64,000 nt of DNA from DATARH01 sp963746885 (lineage in GTDB: Bacteria; Pseudomonadota; Alphaproteobacteria; ATCC43930; CGMCC-115725), in the NCBI GenBank assembly GCA_963746885.1, contig CAVVDM010000013.1, forward strand, positions 310,001-374,000. Reading direction: 5' to 3'. The notes under the pieces are model-generated. The model was given only the letters and a program-made list of their open reading frames with translations, was not told where the DNA came from and did no database searches. The first letter of the stretch is position 1. Each line of letters begins with the position of its first letter. The translations under genes were made by a program, and so were the position numbers. Positions 1-8,169 of this stretch are shown one piece after another.

Positions 1-1064
1 CGCCCGCCGCGTCGACCGGCAGCGCGCGCGAGCAGGTCGAGCTGGGCCGGCAGGCGTCGCCGGCACCGGCAGGTCGAGGTGGCGGAAGGCGATCTCGGTC
101 AGCATCCGGCCGCGCGGCGTGCGCTGCACGAAGCCCTGCTGCATCAGATAGGGCTCGATCGACCTCCTCGATCACGTCGCGCTGCTCCCGACAATGCCGC
201 CGCCATCGTCTCGACCCCGACCGGGCCGCCGCCGTAGTTCTCGGCGATCGCAGCGCAAATAGCGCCGGTCCATGCCGTCGAGGCCGCGCGCGTCGACTTC
301 GAGCCGCAGCAGCGCCGCATCGGCGGTCGCGGCATCGACGCTGGCCCAGCCGTTGACCGCGGCAAAATCGCGGATGCGGCGCAACAGGCGCATCGCCACG
401 CGCGGCGTGCCGCGGGCGCGGCGGGCGATCTCGGTGGCGCCGTCGGGCTCGCAGGTCGAAGGCAAGGATGCGGGCGCCGCGCGCGACGATCAGCGCCAGT
501 TCGTCCGGCTCGTAGAACGCGAGCCGCAAGCGGAATGCCGAAGCGCTCGCGCAACGGCCGGGTGATCAGGCCCGAGCGGGTCGTCGCGCCGACCAGCGTG
601 AACGGCTGCAGGTCGATGCGGATCGAGCGCGCGCCGGGGCCCTCGCCGATGATCAGGTCGAGCTGAAAATCCTCCATCGCCGGGTAGAGGATTTCCTCGA
701 CTGCCGGCGTCAGGCGGTGGATCTCGTCGATGAACAGGACGTCGTGCTCCTGCAGATTGGTCAGGAGCGCGGCGAGATCGCCGGCGCGCTGGATGACCGG
801 GCCCGAGGTGGCGCGGAAGCCGACGCCGAGTTCGCGCGCGACGATCTGCGCCAGCGTCGTCTTGCCGAGCCCCGGCGGCCCGAAAAACAGCACATGGTCA
901 AGCGCCTCGCGGCGGCCCTTCGCGGCCTCGATGAACACCCGCAGATTGTCGCGCAGCTGGCGCTGGCCGACGAACTCGTCGAGCGCGAGCGGGCGGATCG
1001 ACGCCTCCGGCGCGTCCTGCTCGGCCAGCTCGCCGGCGACGATGCGCGGCGCCGCGTCGCTCAC
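1..1064 (-). CDS. ruvB: Holliday junction branch migration ATPase RuvB (3' end cut by window edge, multiple apparent frameshifts)
   Basis: Hexameric AAA+ motor that drives branch migration with RuvA and presents junctions to RuvC. The first ~190 residues read cleanly: Walker A GPPGLGKT at about residues 62-69, Walker B LFIDEIHR near 110-117, and the GATTRSG motif further on. After 'RERFGIPL' the frame is lost, but the rest of RuvB continues in alternating frames: the lid region, the winged-helix 'YGGGPVGVET' and 'QQGFVQRTPRGRML'. Each break is explained by one extra base, near 523, 452, 258, 190, 166 and, less surely, 50. The start overlaps the ruvA stop by 4 bp, so ruvCAB is translationally coupled. 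The stop codon lies beyond base 1. Because RuvB is a conserved housekeeping protein and every domain is present, consensus errors are more likely than gene loss. Confidence 0.9.
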
Positions 1065-1702
1065 GGCATCGGCCTCTTGCCGCTCGCCTGGCCGAGCTCC
1101 TGCAGCCCGGCGGTGATCAGCGCCTCGACCGCCGCGTCATCGCCGAGCCGGCGCGCCGCCGCGGTGACCGCGCCATAAGCCTCGGCCCGCCCGATCTTGA
1201 GGTTTTCCAGCGCCGAGACCGCATCGGCGATCGCCCCGGCCGCGCCGGCGGCGATCACAGGCGACGCGCCGGGGCCGGCTGTCGCCGGCGTCACGGCGAG
1301 CCCGCCGACCTTGTCGCGCAACTCGTTGACGATGCGCGTCGCAAGCCGCGGCCCGACCCCGTCGGCGCGGGTCAATAGCGCCTTGTCCTGCGCGACGATC
1401 GCCAGGGTCAGCGCGTCGGGCGCGACCGCCGACAGGATCGCCAGCGCCAGCCGCGAGCCGACGCCCTGCACCGTCGTCAGCAGGCGGAACCAGTCGCGCT
1501 CGGCGGCATCGACAAAGCCGTAGAGGTGGATGTGGTCCTCGCGCACATGCGTCTCGATGTAAAGCCGCACCGCGGCGCCGCTCGGCGGCAGGCGGCCCAA
1601 TGTGCGGGCCGAGCAGAAGGCGAGATAGCCGACGCCGCCGACATCGACGACCGCGCCCTCCGGCCCGACCGAGTCGAGAATGCCGGTCAACCTGGCGATC
1701 AT
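1061..1702 (-). CDS. ruvA: Holliday junction DNA-binding protein RuvA
   Basis: Tetrameric junction-binding subunit of the RuvAB complex, 213 aa against about 200 in the family. The protein begins MIARLTGIL and has the N-terminal OB-fold segment ending 'THVREDHIHLYGF'. Two helix-hairpin-helix stretches follow ('LLTTVQGVGSRLALAIL' and 'GVGPRLATRIVNELRDK'), then a flexible linker and the C-terminal domain III that contacts RuvB. The ATG at 1702 overlaps the ruvC stop in an ATGA arrangement, and its own stop overlaps the ruvB start. A longer frame reading upstream through ruvC is out of phase with the real RuvC and was discarded. Confidence 0.95.
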   Translation of the reverse strand: MIARLTGILDSVGPEGAVVDVGGVGYLAFCSARTLGRLPPSGAAVRLYIETHVREDHIHLYGFVDAAERDWFRLLTTVQGVGSRLALAILSAVAPDALTLAIVAQDKALLTRADGVGPRLATRIVNELRDKVGGLAVTPATAGPGASPVIAAGAAGAIADAVSALENLKIGRAEAYGAVTAAARRLGDDAAVEALITAGLQELGQASGKRPMP

Positions 1703-2193
1703 GGCATCGCGCTCCAGGCGCGCAGCGTGCCGGCGTGGTGGGCATGGCAGATCGCCACCGCCAGCGCGTCGGCTGCATCCGGCCGGGCAATGGCGCAGCC
1801 CGGCAGCAGGCGGCGCACCATCAGCTGCACCTGCCCCTTCTCGGCATGGCCGGCGCCGACCACCGATTTCTTGATCAGATTGGCCGAATATTCGGCGACC
1901 GGCAGGCCGCGCTCGGCCGGCGCCAGCAGCACCACACCGCGGGCAACGCCGAGCTTCAATGTCGAGGCGGCGTTCTTGTTGACGAAGCTCTCCTCGACCG
2001 CCGCCTCGTCCGGACGGAACTGCTCGAGCACCTCGATCAGCTGCCGGAACAGTGCGACGAGCCGCTCGGCCAGCGGCAGATTGGTCGGCGCGTGCACGAC
2101 GCCGTCGGCAACATGGCTCAGCCGATTGCCGGCCACGTCGATAACCCCCCATCCGGTGTGGCGCAGCCCGGGATCAAGCCCGAGGACCCGCAT
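1699..2193 (-). CDS. ruvC: Crossover junction endodeoxyribonuclease RuvC
   Basis: Dimeric resolvase that cuts Holliday junctions symmetrically. It is 164 aa, normal for the family. The RNase H-like fold is marked by GLDPGLRHTGWGVI (catalytic Asp7), the acidic pair in 'AAVEESFVNKNA' (Glu67/68) and the C-terminal 'RPDAADALAVAICH' (Asp139 and Asp142), which together supply the metal-binding carboxylates. Intact frame. It is first of the ruvCAB run and lies about 30 bp downstream of yebC, a common alphaproteobacterial order. Confidence 0.95.
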   Translation of the reverse strand: MRVLGLDPGLRHTGWGVIDVAGNRLSHVADGVVHAPTNLPLAERLVALFRQLIEVLEQFRPDEAAVEESFVNKNAASTLKLGVARGVVLLAPAERGLPVAEYSANLIKKSVVGAGHAEKGQVQLMVRRLLPGCAIARPDAADALAVAICHAHHAGTLRAWSAMP

Positions 2194-2223
2194 ACTATGG
2201 TCGCCCCCCAGCGGCCGATAAGG

Positions 2224-2973
2224 TCAGGCGCTCAGCCGCGCCATCACATCCTCGCCAACCTCGAAATTGGCATAGACATTCTGCACGTCGTCGCTGTCAT
2301 CCAGCGTTTCGAGCAGCTTGAACAGCGTCGCCGCGGCATCCTCCTCGACCGGCGCCGAGGTTTTCGGCCGCCACACCAGACGGGCCGCTTCGGCCGGCCC
2401 GAAATGCTGCTCCAGCAAGTCGCGCACGCTGTTGAAATCGTCGGGGTCGCAGGTCACGACATGGCCGTCGTCATCGCTCTGGACATCGCTGGCGCCGGCC
2501 TCGATCGCCGCTTCGAGCATCGCGTCGGCGCTCGCCATGGCGGCCGGATAGGCGACCTCGCCGACATGGTCGAACAGGAAGCCGACGCTGCCGGTCTCGC
2601 CGAGCGCCCCGCCGCACTTGGCGAAGGCGGCGCGCACCTCGCTCGCGGTGCGATTGCGGTTGTCGGTCAGCGCCTCGACGATGACCGCAACACCGGCCGG
2701 CCCGTAGCCTTCGTAGCGCACCTCCTCATAGGCTTCGCCGGCCTCGCCGCCGGCGCCGCGCTTGATGGCGCGCTCGACCGTGTCCTTCGACATGTTGGCC
2801 TGGCGCGCGGCCAGGACCGCGGCGCGCAGCCGCGGGTTGGCGGCCGGATCGGGCAGCCCGGTGCGGGCCGCGGTGGTCAGTTCCCGGATCAGCTTGGTGA
2901 ACACCTTGGCGCGCTTCTTATCCTGCGCGCCCTTGCGGTACATGATGTTTTTGAATTGCGAATGGCCGGACAT
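2224..2973 (-). CDS. yebC: YebC/PmpR family protein
   Basis: Member of the YebC/TACO1 family (249 aa). Members were first described as DNA-binding regulators and have more recently been linked to translation of proline-rich stretches. It opens MSGHSQFKNIMYRKGAQDKK, the family hallmark, followed by 'FTKLIRELTTAAR' and 'NMSKDTVERAIKRG'. The ATG at 2973 is chosen because it gives the conserved MSGHSQ start; an in-frame ATG seven codons upstream has no family support. Intact. It sits just upstream of ruvC, as in many alpha- and gammaproteobacteria. Confidence 0.93.
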   Translation of the reverse strand: MSGHSQFKNIMYRKGAQDKKRAKVFTKLIRELTTAARTGLPDPAANPRLRAAVLAARQANMSKDTVERAIKRGAGGEAGEAYEEVRYEGYGPAGVAVIVEALTDNRNRTASEVRAAFAKCGGALGETGSVGFLFDHVGEVAYPAAMASADAMLEAAIEAGASDVQSDDDGHVVTCDPDDFNSVRDLLEQHFGPAEAARLVWRPKTSAPVEEDAAATLFKLLETLDDSDDVQNVYANFEVGEDVMARLSA

Positions 2974-3126
2974 CGTCGCAGATCCCGAGTTCACGAATGA
3001 GGATATGTCGGCGGGGCAAGGTGCCCGCGATGGCCGTCAGCCGTATCCCGATCGGCGCGGCCTAGCAAGGCAATATGGCGGCATTGCGGCGACTCGGGGA
3101 GCAATCGGCGCCCCGTCGCAGCAGCG

Positions 3127-3942
3127 TCACACCAGCGGCAGGTGCGGCGCGAGGCGGCCGCCGACCCGCACCGGCTCGATCCGGCGGGCGAGGCCGGTTG
3201 CCGCGTCAATCGCGACGAACACGCCGCACAGCGTCGCCTCGCCCTCGGCCGGCTTCGCCTTTTCGCCGGGCACCTTCGTCACAAAGCGGCGCACCGACGG
3301 CGCCTTCTGCATGCCGATAACCAAATCGTAGTCGCCGCACATGCCGGCATCGCTGATAAACGCGGTGCCGCCCGGCAGGATCTGCGCGTCGGCGGTCGGC
3401 ACGTGGGTATGCGTGCCGATGACGGCCGAGACGCGGCCGTCGGCAAAATGTGCGAACGCCATCTTTTCGCTGGTCGCCTCGGCATGGAAGTCGACGATGA
3501 TGGCGCTCGCGCCGCTGCCCAGGCGGTATTGCGCGAGCAGCGATTCGAGCCCGGCGAACGGGTCGTCGAGCGCGTCCATGAACAGCCGCCCCATCAGGTT
3601 GACGACCAGCACGCTCTGCCCTTGGCCCAGCGGATGCAGGTGCCAGCCGGCACCCGGCGTGCCGGGCGGGAAATTGGCCGGCCGCAGAATGCGCGGGTCG
3701 CGCGCTATGTAGGAGATCAGCTCGCGCTGATCCCAGACGTGGTTGCCGGTCGACAGGATGTCGGCGCCAGCCTCGTAGAGTTCGCCGGCGATCCGCTCTG
3801 TGAGGCCAAACCCGGCCGCGGCGTTCTCGGCATTGACGATCGCCAAATCGAGCGCCAACTCGCGGCGAAGGCGCGGCAGGTGCGCCTTGACCGCATCGCG
3901 CCCGGCGCGCCCCACCACGTCGCCACAGAGTAGGATGTGCAA
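3127..3942 (-). CDS. TIGR00282/YmdB family metallophosphoesterase
   Basis: Predicted binuclear-metal phosphodiesterase of 271 aa. YmdB from Bacillus hydrolyses cyclic nucleotides in vitro; the physiological substrate in alphaproteobacteria is not known to me. Metal-binding motifs are visible in order: 'LLCGDVVGRAGRD' at the N-terminus, 'IVNAENAAAGFG', 'ILSTGNHVWDQ', 'VDFHAEATSEK' and 'IGTHTHVPTAD'. The frame is intact. It lies between the 6S RNA and yebC. In related genomes a 5-formyltetrahydrofolate cyclo-ligase gene usually lies between the 6S RNA and this gene, but none is present here. Confidence 0.9.
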   Translation of the reverse strand: MHILLCGDVVGRAGRDAVKAHLPRLRRELALDLAIVNAENAAAGFGLTERIAGELYEAGADILSTGNHVWDQRELISYIARDPRILRPANFPPGTPGAGWHLHPLGQGQSVLVVNLMGRLFMDALDDPFAGLESLLAQYRLGSGASAIIVDFHAEATSEKMAFAHFADGRVSAVIGTHTHVPTADAQILPGGTAFISDAGMCGDYDLVIGMQKAPSVRRFVTKVPGEKAKPAEGEATLCGVFVAIDAATGLARRIEPVRVGGRLAPHLPLV

Positions 3943-3975
3943 GAGGCGCGGCCCCGGAGTGAGGGTTTAAGCGTT

Positions 3976-4134
3976 GGGTGGAGCCGCCTCGGCCGTTGGC
4001 GTAGCGAACCCACCGTGGCCCTGCATCGCAGGTGGGCGCCATGTATCGCAGCCACGACTGCGACAGGGACAGCTCCCGAACGGTAGATATCGGCCCCGGG
4101 GTTTTGCAGCCTGACGCGCCGTGCAGCCCCACCC
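3976..4134 (-). ncRNA. ssrS: 6S RNA (SsrS)
   Basis: A gene-free gap between zapA and the YmdB-type gene is the canonical alphaproteobacterial site for 6S RNA, which sequesters housekeeping RNA polymerase by mimicking an open promoter. On the minus strand the ends form a closing stem: GGGUGGGGCUGC near 4134-4123 pairs, with G-U wobbles, with GGCGGCUCCACCC ending at 3976. Inside is the 6S-like 'GGGGCCGAUAUCUACC' and a terminal hairpin, CGCAG-UCGUGG-CUGCG. The length of about 159 nt fits. Exact ends are approximate. This is called by position and by folding by eye; a covariance-model search was not possible. Confidence 0.8.
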
Positions 4135-4143
4135 ACCCTCTAC

Positions 4144-4494
4144 CTAGGAGGTCTCGATCCGCGCCGCAATAGCCTCGATGCGCTGCGCCGCGCTGCGGAC
4201 GCCCGAGGCAGCCGCCTGGGTACCTCCCTCGGCCGGCTCGCCGGCAGCGGCGCCTGCGGCGCGCGCGCGGTTGCGCTCCTGCTGCACCATCTCGTTGGCA
4301 TCCGACAATTCGTCGGCGATGACGAGCGCCGCCAGCAGTATCAGCCTTGCCTCGCCGACCTGGCCCAGCGTCTTGGTAAATTCGCCGATCTTGGCATCGA
4401 CATATTGCGCCAGGCGCCGGATGCGCGGCTCCTGCCCATCGGCGCAGCTCAAGGGAAAGTCGCGGCCGTTGACCTTGACGACAACCTGGCCCAT
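4144..4494 (-). CDS. zapA: Cell division protein ZapA
   Basis: Small FtsZ-ring associated protein (116 aa) that cross-links FtsZ filaments. It begins MGQVVVKVNGRDFPLSC, followed by 'ADGQEPRIRRLAQYVDAKI' and the typical helix 'LILLAALVIADELSDANE'. The C-terminal half is a predicted coiled coil rich in Ala, Glu and Arg. The ATG at 4494 gives the family N-terminus; upstream in-frame sequence belongs to the preceding coiled-coil gene read out of phase. It directly precedes the 6S RNA, the usual arrangement. Confidence 0.9.
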   Translation of the reverse strand: MGQVVVKVNGRDFPLSCADGQEPRIRRLAQYVDAKIGEFTKTLGQVGEARLILLAALVIADELSDANEMVQQERNRARAAGAAAGEPAEGGTQAAASGVRSAAQRIEAIAARIETS

Positions 4495-4495
4495 C

Positions 4496-4678
4496 TCACT
4501 CCTCCCGTTCGAGCAGCTGCCCGAGCCTGGCGAGCGCCGCGTCGATCCGCCCGGCGACCGACGCCGCGATCTCGGCCACCCGCGCGTCCTCAGGCGGCTG
4601 GCGAGGGCGGCGCGATGCCGCCTCAAGCCGCGCGATCGCCCGTTCTAGCCGGGCAATCGCGTCGTCGAGTTCGCTCAT
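4496..4678 (-). CDS. Small coiled-coil protein, DUF4164-like
   Basis: A 60-residue, almost wholly helical protein starting MSELDDAIARLERAIARLEA, with heptad-spaced Leu/Ala/Ile throughout. A DUF4164-type coiled-coil gene commonly sits immediately upstream of zapA in alphaproteobacteria, and the stop here is 1 bp from the zapA start, so co-translation is likely. The role is unknown; association with the division apparatus is inferred only from the neighbour. Confidence 0.75.
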   Translation of the reverse strand: MSELDDAIARLERAIARLEAASRRPRQPPEDARVAEIAASVAGRIDAALARLGQLLEREE

Positions 4679-4725
4679 CGCGCCACCTTAGGGACGGGTG
4701 GGCCGCGCCGTCAACGAGGGTGCCG

Positions 4726-5688
4726 CTAGCGCACCCGCTCGTATTTCTGCAATGAGCGGATATAGGCCGGGCGCGGTGTCTCCGGGAAAAATTGCGGCCA
4801 TTGCGTCCACGACACCTCGCCAACGTACAGGTCGCCATGCGAATCGACGGTCAGGCCGTGCGGCCCGAGAAACGCGGTCGGCGCCGTGCCGGCATGCATG
4901 TCGCCAAATCGCGACAACAGCTTGCCCTTATTATCGACGATGCTGACGCGCGGCCCCAGATTCGGGCTGTGGCGATTGACCGGCTGCACCGGGCCGAGTT
5001 CGCCGATGTAGCAGATCGGGCTGTGGGTATGCGGCATGAAGATGCCGCACGGGCGGTGCAGGTTGTTCCACTGCGCCTCGTACCTGCCATTGCCGTCGAA
5101 CACCTGGATGCGGTGATTCTCGCGGTCGGCGACATAGACCCAGCCGTCCGGATCGCAACAGATATTGTGGACGATGTTGAACTGGCCCTCGTCGGTGCCG
5201 GGCTCGCCCCACGACATCAGCAATTTGCCGTCGGGCGAATATTTGTGGACGCGGGCGTTGCCGTAGCCGTCGGAGACGTAGATGTCGCCGTTCGGCGCCA
5301 GCGCCGTATGGGTGCAGCGGTGGAACGGCTCGCCGCTCATGTAGGGCGCCGGCTTGCCGGGGATGCCGAGTTCCAGCAGCACCTTGCCGTCCTCGATCCG
5401 GCACTTGCGCACGAAGGAGCCGCCGTCGTCGGTCAGGTAGATCGAGTCGTCGGGTCCCATGTGGACGCCGTGGGCGCGCGGATAGAGGCCCTCGCCCCAC
5501 GAGCGCAGAAAGTTGCCGGCGCGGTCGAACACCATCATCGGATGCTCGCCGCGGTTGAACACGTAAACGTTGTCGTTCTTATCGACGCCGACCGCGCCGA
5601 CCTCCTTGAACGACCAGCCGTCGGGCAGTTTCGCCCAGTCCTCGACGATCCGGTATTTGTAGTCGCCGCTCCCGACGATGATCGACAT
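4726..5688 (-). CDS. NHL-repeat beta-propeller protein, peptidyl-alpha-hydroxyglycine lyase-like
   Basis: A 320-residue protein of repeated propeller blades: 'GAVGVDKNDNVYVFNR', 'GVHMGPDDSIYLTDD', 'TALAPNGDIYVSDG', 'NICCDPDGWVYVADR' and 'GLTVDSHGDLYVGE'. The spacing and the paired 'G...D.....Y' strands resemble NHL domains and the lyase half of peptide-amidating enzymes. There is no signal peptide, and the substrate is unknown. Proteins of this type are frequent beside acyl-CoA and amidohydrolase genes in soil alphaproteobacteria. It is convergent with nothing, and a sodB terminator separates it from the upstream gene. Confidence 0.75.
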   Translation of the reverse strand: MSIIVGSGDYKYRIVEDWAKLPDGWSFKEVGAVGVDKNDNVYVFNRGEHPMMVFDRAGNFLRSWGEGLYPRAHGVHMGPDDSIYLTDDGGSFVRKCRIEDGKVLLELGIPGKPAPYMSGEPFHRCTHTALAPNGDIYVSDGYGNARVHKYSPDGKLLMSWGEPGTDEGQFNIVHNICCDPDGWVYVADRENHRIQVFDGNGRYEAQWNNLHRPCGIFMPHTHSPICYIGELGPVQPVNRHSPNLGPRVSIVDNKGKLLSRFGDMHAGTAPTAFLGPHGLTVDSHGDLYVGEVSWTQWPQFFPETPRPAYIRSLQKYERVR

Positions 5689-5756
5689 GCCTGTCCTCCC
5701 TGCCCGCGCCGTGTTCGAGGTTATCGGAGGCTCCCGATCGAAACAATCGCCTCGCC

Positions 5757-5783
5757 AAGAAAAAGCCCCGCCGAAGCGGGGCT
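5757..5783 (-). terminator. Rho-independent terminator of sodB
   Basis: On the minus strand AGCCCCGC-TTCG-GCGGGGCT forms a perfect GC-rich hairpin with a UUCG tetraloop, followed at once by a T run. It starts about 32 bp after the sodB stop codon. The opposite strand lacks a T tract, so the element is directional. Confidence 0.9.
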
Positions 5784-5814
5784 GTTCTCTGCGAGAATTC
5801 TGCAGCCGGGGCGG

Positions 5815-6417
5815 TCAGCGCGCCTTCGCGAGGTTTTGCGCGACGAAGTCCCAGTTGACCAGATGGTCGAGAAACGCCTGCACGAAATCGGGCCGGCGGT
5901 TCTGGAAGTCGAGATAATAGGCGTGCTCCCAGACGTCGCAGGTCAGGAGCGCAGTCTGCCCCTCGGAGAGCGGGTTGACCGCGTTCGGCGTGCGGGTGAT
6001 CGACAGCTTGCCGCCACTGGCGACGAGCCAGGCCCAGCCGCTGCCGAACTGGCCAACCGCGGCCGCCTTGAAATCGTCCTTAAACTTGGCGAGCCCGCCG
6101 AGATCGCGATCAATCGCCTGGGCGATGGCGCCCGAGGGGCTGCCGCCGCCATTGGGCTTCATGCAGTTCCAGAAAAAGGTATGGTTCCACACCTGCGCGG
6201 CGTTGTTGAAGATGCCGGCCTTGGAGGCGTCCTTGGCGGTCGCCGCGATGATTTCCTCGAGCGACTGGCTCTCCATCGGCGAGCCTTTGACCATGTTGTT
6301 GAGGTTGGTCACATAGGCCTGATGGTGCTTGCCGTGGTGGAAGTCGAGCGTTTGGGCCGAAGTATGCGGTTCGAGCGCGTTCTTCGGATACGGCAAGGGC
6401 GGCAGTTCGAAAGCCAT
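5815..6417 (-). CDS. sodB: Superoxide dismutase, Fe type
   Basis: Dismutates superoxide in the cytoplasm; 200 aa, the normal SodB length. Metal ligands are visible as His27 in 'LDFHHGKHHQAYV', His79 in 'AAQVWNHTFFW', and Asp161 and His165 in 'CDVWEHAYYLDF'. The second-sphere Gln in 'NNAAQVWNHT' is typical of the iron form. The ATG at 6417 has a good Shine-Dalgarno (GGTGGAGAGG). It is a single gene with its own terminator. A 60-bp gap separates it from the divergent gene at 6477, so the promoters of both must lie there. Confidence 0.95.
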   Translation of the reverse strand: MAFELPPLPYPKNALEPHTSAQTLDFHHGKHHQAYVTNLNNMVKGSPMESQSLEEIIAATAKDASKAGIFNNAAQVWNHTFFWNCMKPNGGGSPSGAIAQAIDRDLGGLAKFKDDFKAAAVGQFGSGWAWLVASGGKLSITRTPNAVNPLSEGQTALLTCDVWEHAYYLDFQNRRPDFVQAFLDHLVNWDFVAQNLAKAR

Positions 6418-6476
6418 ATCAGCCTCTCCACCTGTGGGGTTGCGATGGTCGTGACATATGGGCTTCGCGGGGTCTT

Positions 6477-7358
6477 GTGAAGGGAGAAACGACCGGAGCC
6501 GCCACGAGCCTCGCTGCGCCGGGGCTTTCGGCGCTCGGCGCGGTGGTTCGGCAACACGACCGCGACCGCTATCAGACGGCATTGTTCGCGCCGGCGGCGC
6601 GGCGCGAGGCGCTGTTCGCGCTCTACGCCTTCAACTACGAGATCGCCCGGGTGCGCGAGAGCGTGACGCAGCCGATGCTCGGGCAGATCCGCCTGCAATG
6701 GTGGCGCGAGGTGGTTGAGGCGGCGTTCGCCGGCGCGGTGCCGCGCGCGCATGAAGTAGCCGCGCCGCTGACCGAAGCGATCCGCAACTTCGCGCTGAGC
6801 CGCGATAACTTCGACCATCTGATCGACGCGCGCGAGCGCGACCTCGAAGACGCGCCGCCGGCGACGCTCGCCGCGCTCGAGGAATATGCCGAGGGTACGT
6901 CCGCGGCGCTGGTTCATCTGGCGCTGGAGGTGCTCGGGGCGTCGTCGCCCGGCATGCGGGCGGCGGCGCGCGAGGTGGGGATCGGCTATGCGCTCGCGGG
7001 CCTGTTGCGCGCGATGCCGTTTCATGCCGGAGCCGGGCGCGCGTACATCCCCGCCGAGATCGCCGAGCACGCCCGGCTCGACCCGGCGGATTACGCGGCA
7101 AGGCGCGGCAGCGCCGCGTTGCGTACCGCCACCGCGGAGATTGCCGAAGCCGCGGCGGCCCATCTGCAGGCGGCACGCCGGCAGCGCCGCGACGTGCCGC
7201 GCGCCGCCCACCCCGCCCTCTTGCCGGCAATCGTCGCCGACCGCTTCCTCGCCCGTTTGCGGCGCGCCGGCCACGACCCGTTCGCGCCCGAATTGCGCAT
7301 GCCCGACCCGCTGCAGAGTTGGCGGCTGGCGCGCGCGCGGTTCTTCGGCCGGCTCTGA
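6477..7358 (+). CDS. Squalene/phytoene synthase-fold protein, NDUFAF6-like
   Basis: Isoprenoid-synthase fold protein of 293 aa. Family-typical segments are 'ALFAPAARREALFALYAFN', 'MLGQIRLQWWREVVEAAF' and 'GIGYALAGLLRAMPFHA'. The Asp-rich DxxxD motifs that bind prenyl diphosphate in genuine squalene and phytoene synthases are not evident: the first site reads 'EIARVRES'. This fits the NDUFAF6-type group tied to respiratory complex I assembly rather than terpenoid synthesis. That assignment is by family, and no complex I gene is nearby. A GTG start is used at 6477. Confidence 0.8.
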   Translation: MKGETTGAATSLAAPGLSALGAVVRQHDRDRYQTALFAPAARREALFALYAFNYEIARVRESVTQPMLGQIRLQWWREVVEAAFAGAVPRAHEVAAPLTEAIRNFALSRDNFDHLIDARERDLEDAPPATLAALEEYAEGTSAALVHLALEVLGASSPGMRAAAREVGIGYALAGLLRAMPFHAGAGRAYIPAEIAEHARLDPADYAARRGSAALRTATAEIAEAAAAHLQAARRQRRDVPRAAHPALLPAIVADRFLARLRRAGHDPFAPELRMPDPLQSWRLARARFFGRL

Positions 7359-7359
7359 C

Positions 7360-8157
7360 TCAGCGCCCCTTGAAGTCGGGCAGGCGGCGCTCGGCCATCG
7401 CCTTGATGCCCTCGCGGAAATCCTCGGTCTGGCGCAGCCAGTCCTGCTCGACCAGCTCGCGCTCGGTTGCCGCCTCGATCGCGTCGCACAGGCCGCGGCG
7501 CAATGTCTCGCGCGTCGAGACGACGGCGAGCGGCGACGATTGGGCGATTTCGAGTGCCAGCGCCTGCGCCGCGCTGCGCACCTCGGCCTGCGGCACCAGC
7601 ACATCGGCAAGCCCGAGCCGCACCGCCTCGTCGCCCGGAATGCGCCGGCCGGTGTAGAACAGCAATGCCGCCTGCTGCGCCCCAACAAGCCGCGGCAAGG
7701 TCACGGTCAGCCCGAAGCCGGGATGGAAGCCCAGCCGGTTGAAATTGGCGCTGAACCGCGCCTCGGCGCAGGTCACCCGGAAATCGGGCACCAGCGCCAG
7801 GCCGAGGCCACCGCCGACCGCGGCGCCCTGGATCGCGCCGACGATCGGCTTCTGGGTGCGGAACAGCCGGATCCCCTCCTTGTAGAGATGCCGCCCGCGG
7901 CCGCTCTTCGCCGCCTCGTGCACCGTGCCGGTGTCGGCGCGCTTGGCGAAATCGGCGCCGGCGCAGAAATTGCGGCCCTCGGCGGCAAGCACGATCGAGC
8001 GACACGCCGGGTCGGCATCGAGCCGCTCGAACGCCTCGCCGATCTCGGCGATCAGCGCGGCATCGAAGAAATTGTTGGGCGGGCGCCGCATCTCGACCGT
8101 CGCCACCATCCCGTCGAGGCTGACGCCGATCTCCTTGAACCCGCTGTAGTCGGCCAT
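7360..8157 (-). CDS. Enoyl-CoA hydratase/isomerase family protein
   Basis: Crotonase-fold protein (265 aa) acting on an acyl-CoA thioester. Oxyanion-hole elements are visible as 'EGRNFCAGADF' and 'AAVGGGLGLALVPDFR'. The usual catalytic glutamate region reads 'RLGFHPGFGLTVTLPRLVG', without the common GLxPxxGG Glu, so isomerase or other crotonase chemistry is as likely as hydration. It overlaps nothing and stops 1 bp after the convergent gene's stop. It follows the NDP-forming acyl-CoA synthetase on the same strand with a 12-bp gap and probably shares its transcript. Confidence 0.85.
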   Translation of the reverse strand: MADYSGFKEIGVSLDGMVATVEMRRPPNNFFDAALIAEIGEAFERLDADPACRSIVLAAEGRNFCAGADFAKRADTGTVHEAAKSGRGRHLYKEGIRLFRTQKPIVGAIQGAAVGGGLGLALVPDFRVTCAEARFSANFNRLGFHPGFGLTVTLPRLVGAQQAALLFYTGRRIPGDEAVRLGLADVLVPQAEVRSAAQALALEIAQSSPLAVVSTRETLRRGLCDAIEAATERELVEQDWLRQTEDFREGIKAMAERRLPDFKGR

Positions 8158-8169
8158 CTGATTTCCTCC

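Noticed and set aside
1..1064. Programmed +1 frameshifting as an explanation for the broken ruvB
   Set aside because: Six shifts in one gene without a shared slippery motif, and similar breaks in unrelated genes, fit consensus error far better.
1061..2152. A 363-codon frame covering ruvC and ruvA as one protein
   Set aside because: The first part is RuvC read out of frame; true RuvC (1699-2193) and RuvA (1061-1702) are complete in their own frames with an ATGA overlap.
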